In this document: positions 1 to 11,283 of the stretch, one piece after another
Numbering within the stretch: the first letter of the stretch is position 1
How the letters are laid out: the number at the start of each line of letters is the position of its first letter
DNA from: Apricaphanius iberus
Lineage: Eukaryota > Chordata > Actinopteri > Cyprinodontiformes > Aphaniidae
NCBI GenBank assembly: GCA_028564705.1
Contig: JAPXFQ010000787.1
Span: forward strand, 2,852,001-2,916,000
DNA: 64,000 nucleotides
Direction of reading: 5' to 3'
The notes under the pieces: generated by a model
Database searches by the model: none
The model's input: the letters and a program-made list of their open reading frames with translations, nothing else
What the model was told of the DNA's origin: nothing
Program-made: the position numbers and the translations under genes

Positions 1-915
1 TTTGATAGTATTTTTGCCCTCTTCTTAAATGGCAATCATATGGATAATAAAGAGAGCACTACAGAAATATCTTAGTGCTACAATCTTTAAACAGTGCCAT
101 CTGGGTCTAGAACTAATCAAAAGGATGAGTAACCTTGTTTTAGTAACACTTTGCCAAGTGATGTGCAGCATATTGTGTAGTCTATGGGCACACACTCATT
201 GCAACCCTGAATCACAGAGCCCCCACATATCATATCCTATTTAAACTCCCGCAACAATGGAGGTATCATTTGGATTCATAATAACATCACATATTTCTTT
301 GATAAGTACGAGATAATTTAATTTAGAATCAAATTGAATGAAAGGCATTCATATATTGCTGCACTTTATCAATTTGAGCGTCTCCTCCAACGCTGTCTTG
401 CAGTGTTACTCACAAAGTTGGCCTGCACACTTGTAATTGCTCATGCAGACACCACACAGTGTTCTGCAGCCAAGACAGATTGGACTGCTGATGGAGTTCC
501 CAGGAGGAGGAAGAGCGTTTGTGACTGGTCAGAGCCTGGCCAAGGAGGCCCACTGTTATTACTCCCAACGATGGCCACTGCTGCCTAATCTCAACATGTA
601 ACCCTTAATTAATTGATGAAAATGGGGAGCAGAAGTTAGCCTAGGACTTGGATTGACATCAATAGAGCACTTGGGAAGCACCCATGCAATATGCATACTG
701 GTCAAGTGAATAAACAGTTAAGTAATTGCTTAATGAAACACAGAGGCATTTACATGTATCTTCTAGGACGACAGATAGCTTCATTTGGAACCACACACAT
801 GCTGCTAAACACTAGAATGAAAAGATTTGGACTATGAGTGCAGCAGCCCGCTGCACTGGTGGCTCATTGTCACAGGGAAAATCTCTGATGCCTACAATAA
901 TAATCTAATATACCT
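1..915. other. Unique-looking non-coding DNA, no gene recognised
   Basis: I see no coding frame with family resemblance and no transposon ends. The open frames here (71 and 84 codons) have no recognisable motif. The stretch around 590-720 has TAATTAATTGAT-like homeodomain-type cores and is free of obvious repeats, so it could hold regulatory DNA, but nothing in the sequence proves it. Confidence 0.4.
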
Positions 916-1201
916 TCACAAGGAGACCCAATAGTCATGAGTGTACATAAAAGTTTTTACTTGCATCCATAATGCAAGGAGTTGTTCGATTGATGTTACA
1001 GAGACTAACTGAAGTATACAGTTCACACATCCCATTTTAAAACAGATGAAATGGCCATCTACTCCTCCCACAAATCTAGTTGCTTCTTCTGTGAGCTTCT
1101 TATACTCCGGGGAGCACATGTCCTCACCCAAGCACTCCAGAACAAACTCCAATCTGTATAGATCAATATTGTTCTGCATACAATACTCAAAGTACAAAAA
1201 C
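916..1201 (-). CDS. Candidate exon-like open frame, unrecognised
   Basis: The minus strand is open for 93 codons from the first ATG. Read on this strand, the frame is preceded by a short T/A-rich tract ending in TTTAG that could be a splice acceptor. The peptide begins with residues MYFEYCMQNNIDLYRLEF and continues with an acidic helix-like stretch (LECLGEDM, then EYKKLTEEATRFVGG). Its first half has a balanced, protein-like composition. I cannot assign a family. The second half (cysteine and valine rich) could be intron read-through, with a possible donor after the ATRF segment. It could be a host exon, an exon of a transposon gene, or chance. Confidence 0.2.
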
Positions 1202-3394
1202 TAAATAAATTATAAAATGAAACACATGTATTTACAGTTCTTTATACACCCATATATTAAGCAGGGTTCTAGCAAAATGTGTAATTTTAATATTCCTTAT
1301 TTATCCATACTCAGATTTCTAAAGTTCTCTATTTTATTTGGTCCTATTTCTAAAGTATAAAAAGTGTGGACATGCAGGCAGGAAGGAAGATATGAATTAA
1401 AATTAAGTATGTTAAAGCAGTGAAACATCTAAAACATGCAGTATACCTTGAAGACAAGGGTTGACAAATACTGTTATAGTCTACTTCGTACTGTTGCTTT
1501 TTAGCTGTTTTTTATTTATTTATTTTTTTTCAGGCCTGGCTATAATGAGGTTTGGCTTCGGCCAGTGAAAATTCCCAAATGGTTTTCAATTATGTAATTA
1601 CTAACTTATGTTATCTTTGATGCTCAGACAACGACTGAGAGGAAAGAAGAAGAAAAAATCTGTGAATACTTTTCCGGAGCTAGATATACAGCCATTTCCT
1701 TTTGTCAATATATGATTAATTTGTGTAAAACTGAAAAAATCCCCTCTTGAATTAGCCCTGCAATAGGTTTATTGAAATCTGATGCACTTAGGCTAAAAAT
1801 GCTCATTTGTGTCTTCCTTTAATAGGGAAATTAAAAATTTGAAAAAAATTGTGATGTTATGTTTTATCCTGATGATACACAAAATAATCTACCTTTTTTC
1901 TTTAGTCACGAAAGATTATATTGAGTTCATGCCATTTCAAATCCCTTGACTATGCACCTCCCATTTTTGTTTGTTTTATCGTGACACTGTCTCCTGTACC
2001 TACAGAGCAAACATGCACCCATCTACCTTATCCCTCCATCTTCCTCTGCTTTGCTACAATCCTCAGGCTCCTATTAGTGTCATCACGCTCTGCTGAGCTG
2101 CACTTGTCATACCGATACCAAACTAATCAAGACTAATGAATTCATTTAACTGATGATAATAATGTTATTAAAATGCAAATTGTTAATTTCTTCTAATTGC
2201 TCTGCATCGCATGTAATCAGTCGCAACGGCTACTTCGTTATCCCACTTTGTCCTCGAAGGTTTTTGGAAGAAAAAAAAGCAATATCTATTTTCCTCCCAT
2301 TTTATTAACAGTCAGAGTATATTGGTTAGTTCTGTCATGGTCTGGTTAGAGCTGTGATTGTGTGTCGCATCACTTTGTTGTAATCTTACTGTTTTCCCTG
2401 CTCCGGTGATTGTGAATGAGATGCTGACTGCAGAACTGTAATTGGAAAATGCATGACTGATTTACTAAAACGAAGGAAACATGCAAGCTTTTTTTTATTA
2501 TTATTATTTGCTGTCTTATTTTAGTATTCATTGCTTTTGCCAGCCACAAACTAAAATACAAGATAGAGAGTAGAAAAGCAAGGACATTAAAAGTTGACTA
2601 ACTCCTCTCCAATACATCCTGCTTGGCAGAGTTCACGTGGAGACCAGTATAGCGGTTCATGGGAATTATCCCCATGGCTTATTGAGCGCGACTAAATTAA
2701 TCCTTCTGCTTGTTGTTGGCTTGTTGAGTTTTAAAACACTTTTTTATTCTTTCTCAGGCAGCGCTTTAATTAAAGTTGTTACAAAATTAAATTGTATATC
2801 TCTATGTTGGTGGTGTCAGATCAGGACACATAAACTGACCTATCCGAGAAAACAAGAGTTTTTAGACGGACACATAGCAGTGCGGAATCGGTATATTGGC
2901 TGGACCGCTTTCCAGTTTTTTTGCTGGATGATGATGATGTTAAGTTGTAAATAACATTTTTAATAAACCTGGGACAATGCACTTTTGTCCCTTACAAAAA
3001 GTTTCAGACAGTAGATTCCTTTTGTATGGTCATCTTCACTACTTGGAGACATGTTGCCACTCACTTTATGTAAATGTTTGCATTAACCAGGGACCTAATG
3101 GTGGACCTTCTTAGGACTCACGAGTTCATATGTAGAAGGGGGATCCTAAACTTGTCATCAGCTGTAAAACAGCCTGTGTAGGTTTAAGCGTTTTCAATAA
3201 ATTGTAAACTCAAAAAATATTTTTTGTCTCACTTAAGTTTCGACTCTTGCATGCTGAAGCTCTACTTAGAAACTTGTCAAGATCGAACCATAAAAAATAT
3301 GAATTTTTGCCATTTTTGAAGTGTTTTAAACTTTTGATCGGGACAATATTAAAATGACTAGAGAGCTGGTTTGTAATCTCTAGTACAGTACTTG
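1202..3394. other. Non-coding DNA, no gene recognised
   Basis: This is AT-rich sequence with short T and A runs. A pyrimidine-rich tract ending in CAG at about 1531 is followed on the plus strand by a 20-codon open stretch closed by TAA near 1596, which could be a short terminal exon or chance. Around 2130-2230 there is a repeat-free, homeodomain-site-rich patch. No transposon termini are seen. Confidence 0.35.
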
Positions 3395-3469
3395 GCTGGT
3401 TTGACTTTCACCTAAAGATCTGGAACTTTGTGTCAATTGGCTTTCTTTTCATTGAAACAGACAGAAATC

Positions 3470-3770
3470 ACATATGGGGTACCCTAAGGCTCGAACCTGG
3501 GGCAAATGCTTTTTACATTCTCCCACTAACCCAGATTATGAGAACCAATAAATTTAGTTAACATAACTATGCAGATGATAATCAACTTTATATTACAATG
3601 CAACCAGGTGAATTTGAACCCATCCAAGCACTAAACAAATGCATTGATTAAATCAATGTTTGGATGTGGTATAACTTTCTCCAGCTGAATAGAAACAAAA
3701 CTGAAGTAACTACTTTTGGACCTAAAAAGGGCGATCAGGAGTAAGCACACAGCTTCAGTTAATACAGCTA
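3470..3770 (+). pseudogene. LINE reverse-transcriptase core fragment (dead)
   Basis: The segment corresponds to the RT palm: PQGS..LGP region, the YADD catalytic box (here ADDNQLYI) and the following L..NKTEV...GP stretch. The reading frame is interrupted by stops and small indels, and the 5' domains are absent. It ends where the first GC-rich retroposon entered at 3829. It is the RT part of the surrounding LINE copy, not an independent gene. Confidence 0.65.
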
Positions 3771-3828
3771 GAAACCATTGATCAGGCCTAAAATCTGAGT
3801 GTAGAGATGGACTCAGACCTGAATCACC

Positions 3829-4425
3829 TTGTAACTGATGTGGGGTGTTTTGGGGATGGAGCGTCTAAGGGTCCTTGAGAGAGGGGGCCACTTTGCGAAT
3901 GGGATGCTAGGTGCCATGGCCCCCACCTGAGGTGGGGACTTCAGTGGCTCTGGGTGGTAACTCCTGGCAGCTGCATGCGGTGCCATTTGGGGGTTGCAGT
4001 GGCAGACATGGGTTACTGGCCAGGTGGCTGTGCTGCTCCTGGGTGGGTCTGGGATGGACTTGGGGGCTTCAGGGCTCAGCATGTGCTGCTGCTTTTTCCT
4101 CCTTCTGGGCTGGTTCTCGTCACCACCCCTTGCCGTATTTGCACGTAAGGATGTTGGCTGGTGGACGGCATATCTGGGCCCGGTCAGTCTTTTTGGCACT
4201 GGACATAGCTTCAAGTCTTTGTGCTCTGTGGGGAGCTGGGTTCGGGCATCTGACTGGGTCAGACAATTGGTCGGTGTTTGCCATTGTCAGACACATATAT
4301 ATCAAGTGGAATACTATAGCAAAAGCGGTAATGCTCTGCTTAAGAAGGTAAATCTGTTGGGCTTGTATTTGGTACTCACACCAATTCTGAGTACCACGCT
4401 GCCTGAAACGACACGTAAAAAAAAT
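3829..4425 (+). mobile_element. GC-rich poly(A)-tailed retroposon, copy 1
   Basis: This G-rich insert of about 600 bp lies inside the LINE and ends in an A-rich tail. The duplicated target is ACCTGAATCACC at 3817-3828 and ACCTGATTCACC at 4426-4437, one mismatch in 12. Its last ~130 bp match the ends of copies 2 and 3 (shared strings such as TCTGTTGGGCTTGTATTTGG and CCAATTCTGAGT, then ACACGTA and A's). The GC-rich body (about 3835-4240) does not match those copies closely. Target duplication plus A-tail indicates target-primed reverse transcription. No convincing protein is encoded: open frames over this body in several frames reflect low stop density in GC-rich DNA. Confidence 0.75.
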
Positions 4426-4959
4426 ACCTGATTCACCAAGTTCACATAAAAGCAATAACAACGTCAGACTTTTGTCAACTGAAGAACATTTCTAAGTATA
4501 ATGTTGCAATGGGGTCTTGAAGAACTCATCCTTGTGTTTATCTTTAGTCAGCTTGATTACTCCAAGGCATCCTCACAAGTCTACATAAAGGTCGATCAGA
4601 CAGTTGCAGCTGATAAAGAACACTGCTGCTCACTAGAACCAGGAAATTAAAGCACATCATCCCAGTTCTGAAGTCCTTATACTGCTCTCTGTAGCTTAGA
4701 GAATATACTTTTAAATAATGTTGGAAGTTTATAAATCATTAAAAGGCTTAGCATCAAATATGTTGAATATCTGTTTTAATTATACCAACACCCTGGACCA
4801 TTCAGGTCCCCTAATTCCAGTGTATTCAGAAGAGGTTTCAGTTTCTATGCTCTTCTTATTTTTGTTTAAAATGTTTTTTGTTTTTTTTTCACGTTTTTTA
4901 TTTTTTTTATTTTTTTGTTGCTTTTATTTTTCTCCTATTTTTCTCATCCAAAAAACTTT

Positions 4960-4973
4960 GAATTGACTTGTTG
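4960..4973. repeat. Target-site duplication, left copy
   Basis: GAATTGACTTGTTG lies immediately before retroposon copy 2 and is repeated exactly after its A-rich tail at 6511-6524. The host LINE tail continues in register after the second copy. Confidence 0.85.
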
Positions 4974-6510
4974 AGTGTCTCTGTCTGTCTATGTCTACTT
5001 GTCAGGTTGGGTGTTTGGCTGCCCTCTGGCCTGGTGCATCTTCTTCCCCTCCGTCACTCCCCGTCGGTGATGGATGCTCCTGCCTGCTGGTCGATGATGG
5101 CTCTCGATGCCTGGGGATTGCGGCCCGGCTCGGTCCTGGTGCATGCCTGGCTGGTCCTGGGTGGGCCGGTGTGTCGGGCGGCCGCTGTTTCGGGCCGACA
5201 TCCTCCTTGGATTGACTGGGGCACCTCTTATGGTGGTGCCGGGGTTGTAAAGTAGGTTGGCGCCGTCCGGTGGATCGGTGGGGACCGTGCCCGGCGCCCA
5301 AGCTCCTGCCAGTTCCATGAGTTCTACTGCCTGGTCGGTCCATCTGGGGGGGCTGTCCGGCATTGGCTGGGCCCCAGATCTTGGCGCTCTGCGTGGGGCG
5401 GGATCTGGACCTGGGAGCTGGTAGATCTGGATGTCCAGGTGCTGGCTGGGGAGGGCGTACATCCGCTGTGGCTTTTACTGTGGCTCCCTGGTGTGTGGGT
5501 GTGTGTGTGGGGGGGGGGGGCGTGTTGTTGGCGGTGGGTATTGGTCCGGGGTGGCGGCGGAGTGCATTGTCTGTCGGTCCGCTGCGGGCGCATCCTGCCT
5601 GGTGGCAGCCGGCGGGTCCCTCTCGGCGGGTCCCTGGTTGGGGCCCTGCTGGGGGGCGGGGTGCCCCTGATCCCCGTGGCCTCCGGGTCCTGTTCCGGGC
5701 CCGCCCTGGCATGGCCGGTTTCCGTCGCAGCCCGTGGGCTCGTCCCTGCGATCTCCTCCCTGTGATCTCTCGGGGCCCCAGCATTGCGGCTGGTGGGTAT
5801 TCCCCTGGGGCTTCCATCTGTTCCTCTCTTGGTGGGTGATCGGCCCTGCCTTGGTCGCCTGCGGCTCCTGCGCTCTGTGGGACTCTGGATGCATGCCTCT
5901 CCTGCCTCCTTCAGTCTGTGTCGATTCCTGTAGGACGGATTGACGGTTCCTTACACCACCTATCAATCACTTGCATGGGGAAACCTTATTCAGACCTGCA
6001 TGATCGCACACACACATAGGTGTGGGGACATTGGTGTGGACGGACATATCTTGAGCTGAGGTTATCGTCATTAGTTAGTTGTTACCAGGAGCTTACCAGA
6101 AACATTAGTATTGTGTTCATTAATCCATGCTTGTGTGTAGTGAATGTGTAATTCTTAGTTTTTATTACTGGATCTGAACTATTGGTGTGGTTCTGTTCAG
6201 TTCGTTGTTTTTGTTTGTTTTGTTTTACCGCTTCTCTGCCATCCGGCAAAGGCGGAGGACTGGGATGTTTTCTTGTGTTCTTTGTTTGCCTCCCTGTCTT
6301 GTGTCGTCAGTTCGCGCCTCTACTGATCCAGTTTCTTTTCTTCACCTTCTTCCTTTCTTCCTTCTTGAGGAGCTAATAAGGATTTTTTCATACATATACA
6401 TCATTCTTGGGAAAGAAAATCTGTTGGGCTTGTATTTGGTACTAAGACACCAATTCTGAGTGGCAAACTGCTAGACAGGACACGTTAAAGAAAAAAAAAA
6501 GAAAAAAAAA
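4974..6510 (+). mobile_element. GC-rich poly(A)-tailed retroposon, copy 2
   Basis: This 1.5 kb insert starts AGTGTCTCTGTCTGTCT, has a very GC-rich middle (about 5000-5940), an AT-rich 3' part, and ends in an interrupted A run at 6488-6510. It is flanked by a perfect 14-bp duplication of the LINE tail. Copy 3 at 28500-29903 is nearly the same along its length, but lacks about 190 bp present here near 5690-5860. No reverse transcriptase or other conserved domain is seen, so this is either the 3' end of a 5'-truncated LINE or a non-autonomous passenger. The long proline/arginine-rich antisense open frame (5002-5817) is best explained by composition. Confidence 0.8.
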
Positions 6511-6524
6511 GAATTGACTTGTTG
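6511..6524. repeat. Target-site duplication, right copy
   Basis: An exact second copy of GAATTGACTTGTTG (see 4960-4973), directly after the A-rich tail of retroposon copy 2. Confidence 0.85.
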
Positions 6525-6570
6525 GTGAAACTGTGCTATATAAGTAAATTTCCCTTGTCTTGCTTTTTTC

Positions 6571-8384
6571 ACATGAGTCAGTTTAGATAGCTTCTTTCTC
6601 TTAAAACAGCAAACCATTATTTGAAAACTGCACTTCATATTTACTTATTATTTTGTCTGATAATGGAATGTGTTTGATCATCTGAAACATATAAATGTGA
6701 CAAAAAAAAGACAAAAGCAGATAATCTATCAATTTTCACAGCATGGTATGTCTGGCTTTGTCTTGACTCAGACCAAAAAAAATGTATTTGTATTTCCTTC
6801 ATGATTTTTATTCATTTTTTAAAAGCATTATTTGAGAAACAATCCATGTTGGTTGTTAAATGTATTCAAGTACATTGAGTTGATAATTTTCTTCAAATGA
6901 GTGTGCTTTTAATCCACAATATAAATTGGCAAATGCTGTGTTGTGCGTTTAATCACCAGGTTTTCTGACCTTCACAGCTCAAGGAGTGAATTTATCTCAA
7001 AACCTCTTACAGTTTTCTTCTGCAGCATTTTTTACCTTGTATACAAAGTTTATAAAGTATTATCTCAGGAAAAGATTAGTGCGGTATTCTTGAATTAAAC
7101 ATTTGGAACAAACTTGATTCTGCCGCAAAAAAGAACAGCGGTGAAAAAAATGATCAGGGGAAGGTTTTTAAAACCTGAAGATGATACTAATGAAAGCTTT
7201 ATGTTTTATAAAAGACCGAAACCTTTTTTTTGAGTTGAGAATCATGAAGTCAGACTTGGAGAAAACAAAAAAATTATATCTTTCAGTTTAAATAAATATC
7301 AAAATAATTTACATCTAGTAGCTATTTATTCCGTTTCTTTAACATTTCTCAAAGAGAACTGTTAAATGAGATCAACTCCTTAGAGTCTTGTAAGGAAAAC
7401 ACCAGTTGCAGCAATGTTCCCTGTCTCTTAAAATGGAAATTAGCCTGTAGAGTTAGGTCCGGGCTCCGGATGAACTGAGGAAGTCGGTGTCATTGATTGG
7501 TGTCTTTAACCAGGAGCTTCAGCAAATGATGACCCTCTGTTTGTGTCACAATTCTCCCTGCGGTGCTGTCTTTGTGAAAGGTTAGTGCTTAGCCTGTGAC
7601 TCACAGAGCCATGGATCAAATGGATGGCGCACTGGCTTAAGAGAGGTTGTGGCCCTCGACACAGCTGAGCAGCTGAAGCTTGTTCATGTTATAACACTGA
7701 ATGCATGGAGAGATTTCGGGTGTTTTGCCAAGATAAATCGAACCTTTGGTGGCGGTTGAAAAGATAATACATATCTATTTGTGCCGAAACCAAAAGGCAG
7801 TATTTGAAAATGAATTTCTAGATGCTGACAAGGCCAAAACAGGGTTTCCCCGTTTTTTCCGGAGCTGTTCGAAGATGGACTGTTGCTCATTTGTTTCATG
7901 CGGTGGGTCAAAGCTGATGTTCCCCTGAGCCACCAACAGTGGCTTTCACTGAGCCAAATTGATGTGCTTGTGTGAGGGTGTGTGGTGTTGTTGGTGGGGA
8001 GGCTGGTACAGCAGAACAAGACACTCGAGGTGCCGACGCTGTTGTCATTTATTTCACAATGACAGCATAGTGTTTGGAAGCACACACTTGGGAGGTATAA
8101 TGCTGCTTGTGTTTGGAGAGAAGGCACGATGGGGGACAAATTTCGTCGGCAATGTGGCAAGATTGCTTTCTGAAACGGATAAAAAGCTGCAGCACAAAGC
8201 GTATGGAAGCAATCTCTTTGTGTCTCAAACTGGGCAGCTTTAAAATGTTCTGTACCACCCTCTGTCTTTTTGTGGTTGATATTAATGACAAAACTGTTTG
8301 TTTTTGTCACAGCTTGAATTGTTAATTGCAATGTATTTACTAGATATGGGTCTGGCAAGAAGATTTACAAGTACTGAAAATGAG
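6571..8384. other. Non-coding DNA, no gene recognised
   Basis: No transposon ends or family motifs are recognised. The 224-codon minus frame at 7684-8358 has a Ser/Thr/His/Cys-rich composition without domain motifs and looks like chance. The part 7440-7680 is of balanced composition and repeat-free, a weak candidate for conserved non-coding DNA. Confidence 0.4.
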
Positions 8385-9258
8385 ACAATCATATATCTAA
8401 AATAGGGCCAGTAACCAGAGGGAACACTTCCTTAAACAATTTGTTTGGGAATCGGTCTAAATTACAAGTTGAAGGTTTAGATAAAGCTAATATTTGTGAT
8501 TTTCCGAAGTTCAACGGAATCAAAACTGTAGGGACATAAACATGGTTCTACACTTCTCTCCGATAGTGCCTCATTTACTGAGAAAATGCCAATAATTTTA
8601 TTTTTAATTACATTTTTTTTACTTATGAGGAATCCTATAAAGTCATTACTACTGAGCGAAGGGGAAATACTTGGTTCAACAGAGCTATGACTCTGTGTAA
8701 GCATTGCAGCTGTACTTAAAAGAAACCTAAGATTGTTTTTAATAACCTCTATTAATGGCAAAAAATATGCCATTCTAGTTGTCGAAGGGTTTTTTATAAA
8801 GATGTAGACTATTTTTCCAAGTTAAATAAAATCCTCTAAGTGTGTAGAGCGCTGTTTTCTCTCAAGTTTCCAAGTATTCTGCAGTTAGGCTAGGAGTGAG
8901 GCTATCACTATCACTTGTCCGAATGGATATTGAAATCCCCTACTATCATTACGTTATCAGTGTTTAATACTAAATCAGATTTAAAAAAAATCTGAGCTCT
9001 AATCCAATCAAAACCACAAACAAAAGAGGTTTTAATGTTTTGCAGTTTGGATGAGGAAAACTAAGAATTAGATGTTTAAAAGAGCTGTAGCTATGTATTA
9101 GTCTTGGACGAATTTGTAAATCTGAACAAAATATGGGGGTAACTCCTCCTCCTTACCCAGTACTTCTAGGAATGTGAAAATTGAAATAACTGGAAGAAGC
9201 TGACACATGTATAATAACAACAATTTACAGCATAAATAAATAAATATTACATTATAAA
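8385..9258 (-). mobile_element. LINE 5' segment in inverted orientation
   Basis: Read on the minus strand, this is the endonuclease C-terminal part to the start of the reverse transcriptase of the same LINE family as 15866-18525. The endonuclease box DFNIHSD is readable near 8920-8940. The shared RT N-terminal region aligns with 15900-16437: stretches around TCTACATCTTTATAAAAA, CCTTCAACTTGTAA and GTTCCCTCTGGTTACTGG are common to both. The frame is broken. It lies head-to-head with the 3' segment of the same LINE at 9259-9965, the arrangement produced by twin priming. Confidence 0.75.
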
Positions 9259-9965
9259 GAGGCCAATATTTTAGTTATCAGGCTCCTCTCCTGTGGAACC
9301 AGCTCCCAGTTTTAGTCCATGAGGCAGATACTGTCTGTTTCTAAGACTAGGCTTAAAATCTTCCTTTTTGATAAAGCTTATATTTAGTGGCTTAGGTTAT
9401 CCTGAGCCAATTTATTTATTTTATTTTTTTTCTGCTATATGCTTAGACTGTTGGAGGACAGACTGACCACTTTTCATCTCTCTTCTACTTTTTTCTTCTA
9501 CCACTCTCCAGATATATTTTTTCTACTGTTAAAGTGATTGTTAACCCAGTTTTCTCCTAGTATTTTTCTCCCAATAGAAGCTCCACACTGTCTGGTACCC
9601 TGCTCAATTAAAATGTCCCCTGTTGGATGGGGAACATTGGTCCAGATGATGTTCAAAGTCACTGAGCATCCACCATGCTGTCTCTTCTCTGTCGTCTTAG
9701 ACCACCAGACGGTTGTGGCAGATGACTGCTTGTACTGAGCCAGGTTCTGCTGGAGGTTTCTTCTTGATAAAGGAGAGTTTTTCCTCTACACTGTCACTAC
9801 ATGCTTGCTCAGTATGAGGGATTGCTGAGGAATAGCTGTGGAGTCTGCATGATCAGGGCACAACCTCACGTTGATTTCCCATCGCAATCTGCTGGGATTC
9901 CTTTCATAGAAAACTGTTAACTGATTGGAATGTTTGTGTAATTGTATTGAAACGACCTGTACATA
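9259..9965 (+). mobile_element. LINE 3' segment in forward orientation
   Basis: This matches 17710-18450 of the longer LINE copy: the AGGCTCCTCTCCTGTGG stretch, the AGGCTTAAAA(T/C)CTTCC stretch, and the 3' non-coding part with TTCTGCTGGAGGTTTCTTC and GAGTTTTTCCTC. It encodes the last residues of ORF2 and the 3' UTR. The 110-aa-equivalent open frames here are debris. With the inverted segment before it, it forms one rearranged insertion. Confidence 0.75.
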
Positions 9966-10010
9966 TATAAAAATATGAGATATTTAAAAATATCACATTA
10001 TGTCCATATA

Positions 10011-10037
10011 AATATATATATATATGGTATATATACA

Positions 10038-10076
<39 letters not shown>
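10011..10076. repeat. Compound TA / GT microsatellite
   Basis: A TA run at about 10011-10025 is followed by mixed TA/TG and then 14 GT units at 10049-10076. Confidence 0.95.
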
Positions 10077-10078
<2 letters not shown>

Positions 10079-11283
10079 CACCACTTTACCATTAGCTATA
10101 ATGTTGTTTTCTATAGCCAGATTGTAGCTTGAAAATATTTTTTTTCTTAGTAAGTTGCCTGAAGTGATGGATTCCAACACATGTGGAGTTGCTTTCACAC
10201 CTCCTTACTTCACAGTGGTCCCAGCCGCATGACTAGTGAAGCAATGCAACACACATGCAATGTCTCTCTTCAAAGACTGATGTCACCTGCAGCCTCCATG
10301 TTGACATTTTGAGCTCACCATTTGGGCTGTAGTGATTTTACTTGATAATAAGTTGCCTGACTGCAGGAATCCATTTTTCCCCCCTTGCTCCTGAAGGCAT
10401 CTATTCTACGGCAGTGCTGCCAGAAAATGATAAGACAGTTGAAGGATAATGACTGTTGGTATCACACCTAAGAGGCTTTTTCCTGCTTCGACAGCAAGGC
10501 TTAGTAGAGAGAGGGACCACAAGCTATTGTCAGTGATAGCCAATTCTAATTATTAGGAATTACATGTATGTTTCTGCTAAAAGATGGCACAATGCCTCTA
10601 CACAACAAAGAAGCAGGCAATTCAATACCGTGAAAAGTAGAGGTATAGAGAATGGGACCAATGTAGTGGGTTGTTGCTGTTGCTACTTGCTACTTTCCTG
10701 TTTACAATTTTACTTCTGAGACAAAACAGTCTCAGAAACGTGTTTTTCTTGTCAGTTGATTGATCTTCAATCACAAAAGCTCAAACGGTGCTAGTTCGAA
10801 AATGGATTCAAACTGCATAGAAGCAAATGAATAACATCTGAGTCTTGAGATGAATCTCAATTTAGTTTTATTTCAGACACTTAAAAAAACCCATCTAAAT
10901 CATAGTTATATGCAAACTTGCACAATATTCATATTTATACTGTGTCCATTAAAATCTTAATGTATTTGATCCTGCTCATTCACTTTCAGTTCAACACAGT
11001 TAGAATTAGATTGAAAATGAATTACAGATAGTTCAGTTGAATTTAAATATACTATAGCTCAACACGCTCAGGGTCATAAACCCATTTAATCCCAGTAAGT
11101 AAAATGTGTTCTCACTAAGGAACCAGGAGGTTAATGGGCATTACCTTGCTCGAAATGTTTGCGCCACAGTCCAGCGTTAGCAGGGAACCAGTAGAGAACT
11201 GCTCCCCGTTATCTCTCCAAGAACTGTAGGCACAACAGTTCTCTCAAGTATTGTCCTGTATTTAGAGCGTGTTGTAAAAGTAC
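10077..11283. other. Non-coding DNA, no gene recognised
   Basis: AT-rich sequence without recognisable transposon termini, RNA gene or protein family match. Open frames are short and without motifs. Confidence 0.4.

Larger units (their letters stand above)
3395..6570 (+). mobile_element. CR1/L2-like LINE relic, split by two retroposon insertions
   Basis: Three pieces of one LINE copy are seen: 3395-3828, 4426-4973 and 6525-6570. The first holds reverse-transcriptase remnants: a degenerate PQGS-LGP box near 3480-3510, then a YADD-type motif (ADDNQLY frame, about 3570-3590) and the NKTEV..FGP motif near 3690-3725. The middle piece carries the C-terminal part that reads as the usual segment ending in short 3' non-coding DNA, and the last piece holds the CTATATAA-rich tail common in teleost LINEs. 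Many stops and shifts are present, so it is dead. The interruptions are the GC-rich retroposons at 3829-4425 and 4974-6510, each flanked by a duplicated piece of this LINE. The family name is from memory of motif patterns. Confidence 0.7.

Noticed and set aside
3813..4461. Group of overlapping frames of 113-146 codons on both strands
   Set aside because: They cross the borders of retroposon copy 1 and its target duplication, so they cannot be genuine genes of either sequence.
5002..5817. 271-codon proline/arginine-rich open frame on the minus strand
   Set aside because: It is antisense to a retroposon of known orientation (A-tail on the plus strand) and its composition follows the GC-rich DNA. 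Overlapping long frames exist in other phases and strands, and the sister copy at 28.5 kb does not keep the frame.
7684..8358. 224-codon open frame on the minus strand
   Set aside because: No domain, repeat or splice context. It is Ser/Thr/Cys/His-rich without motif structure, and several shorter frames overlap it in other phases.
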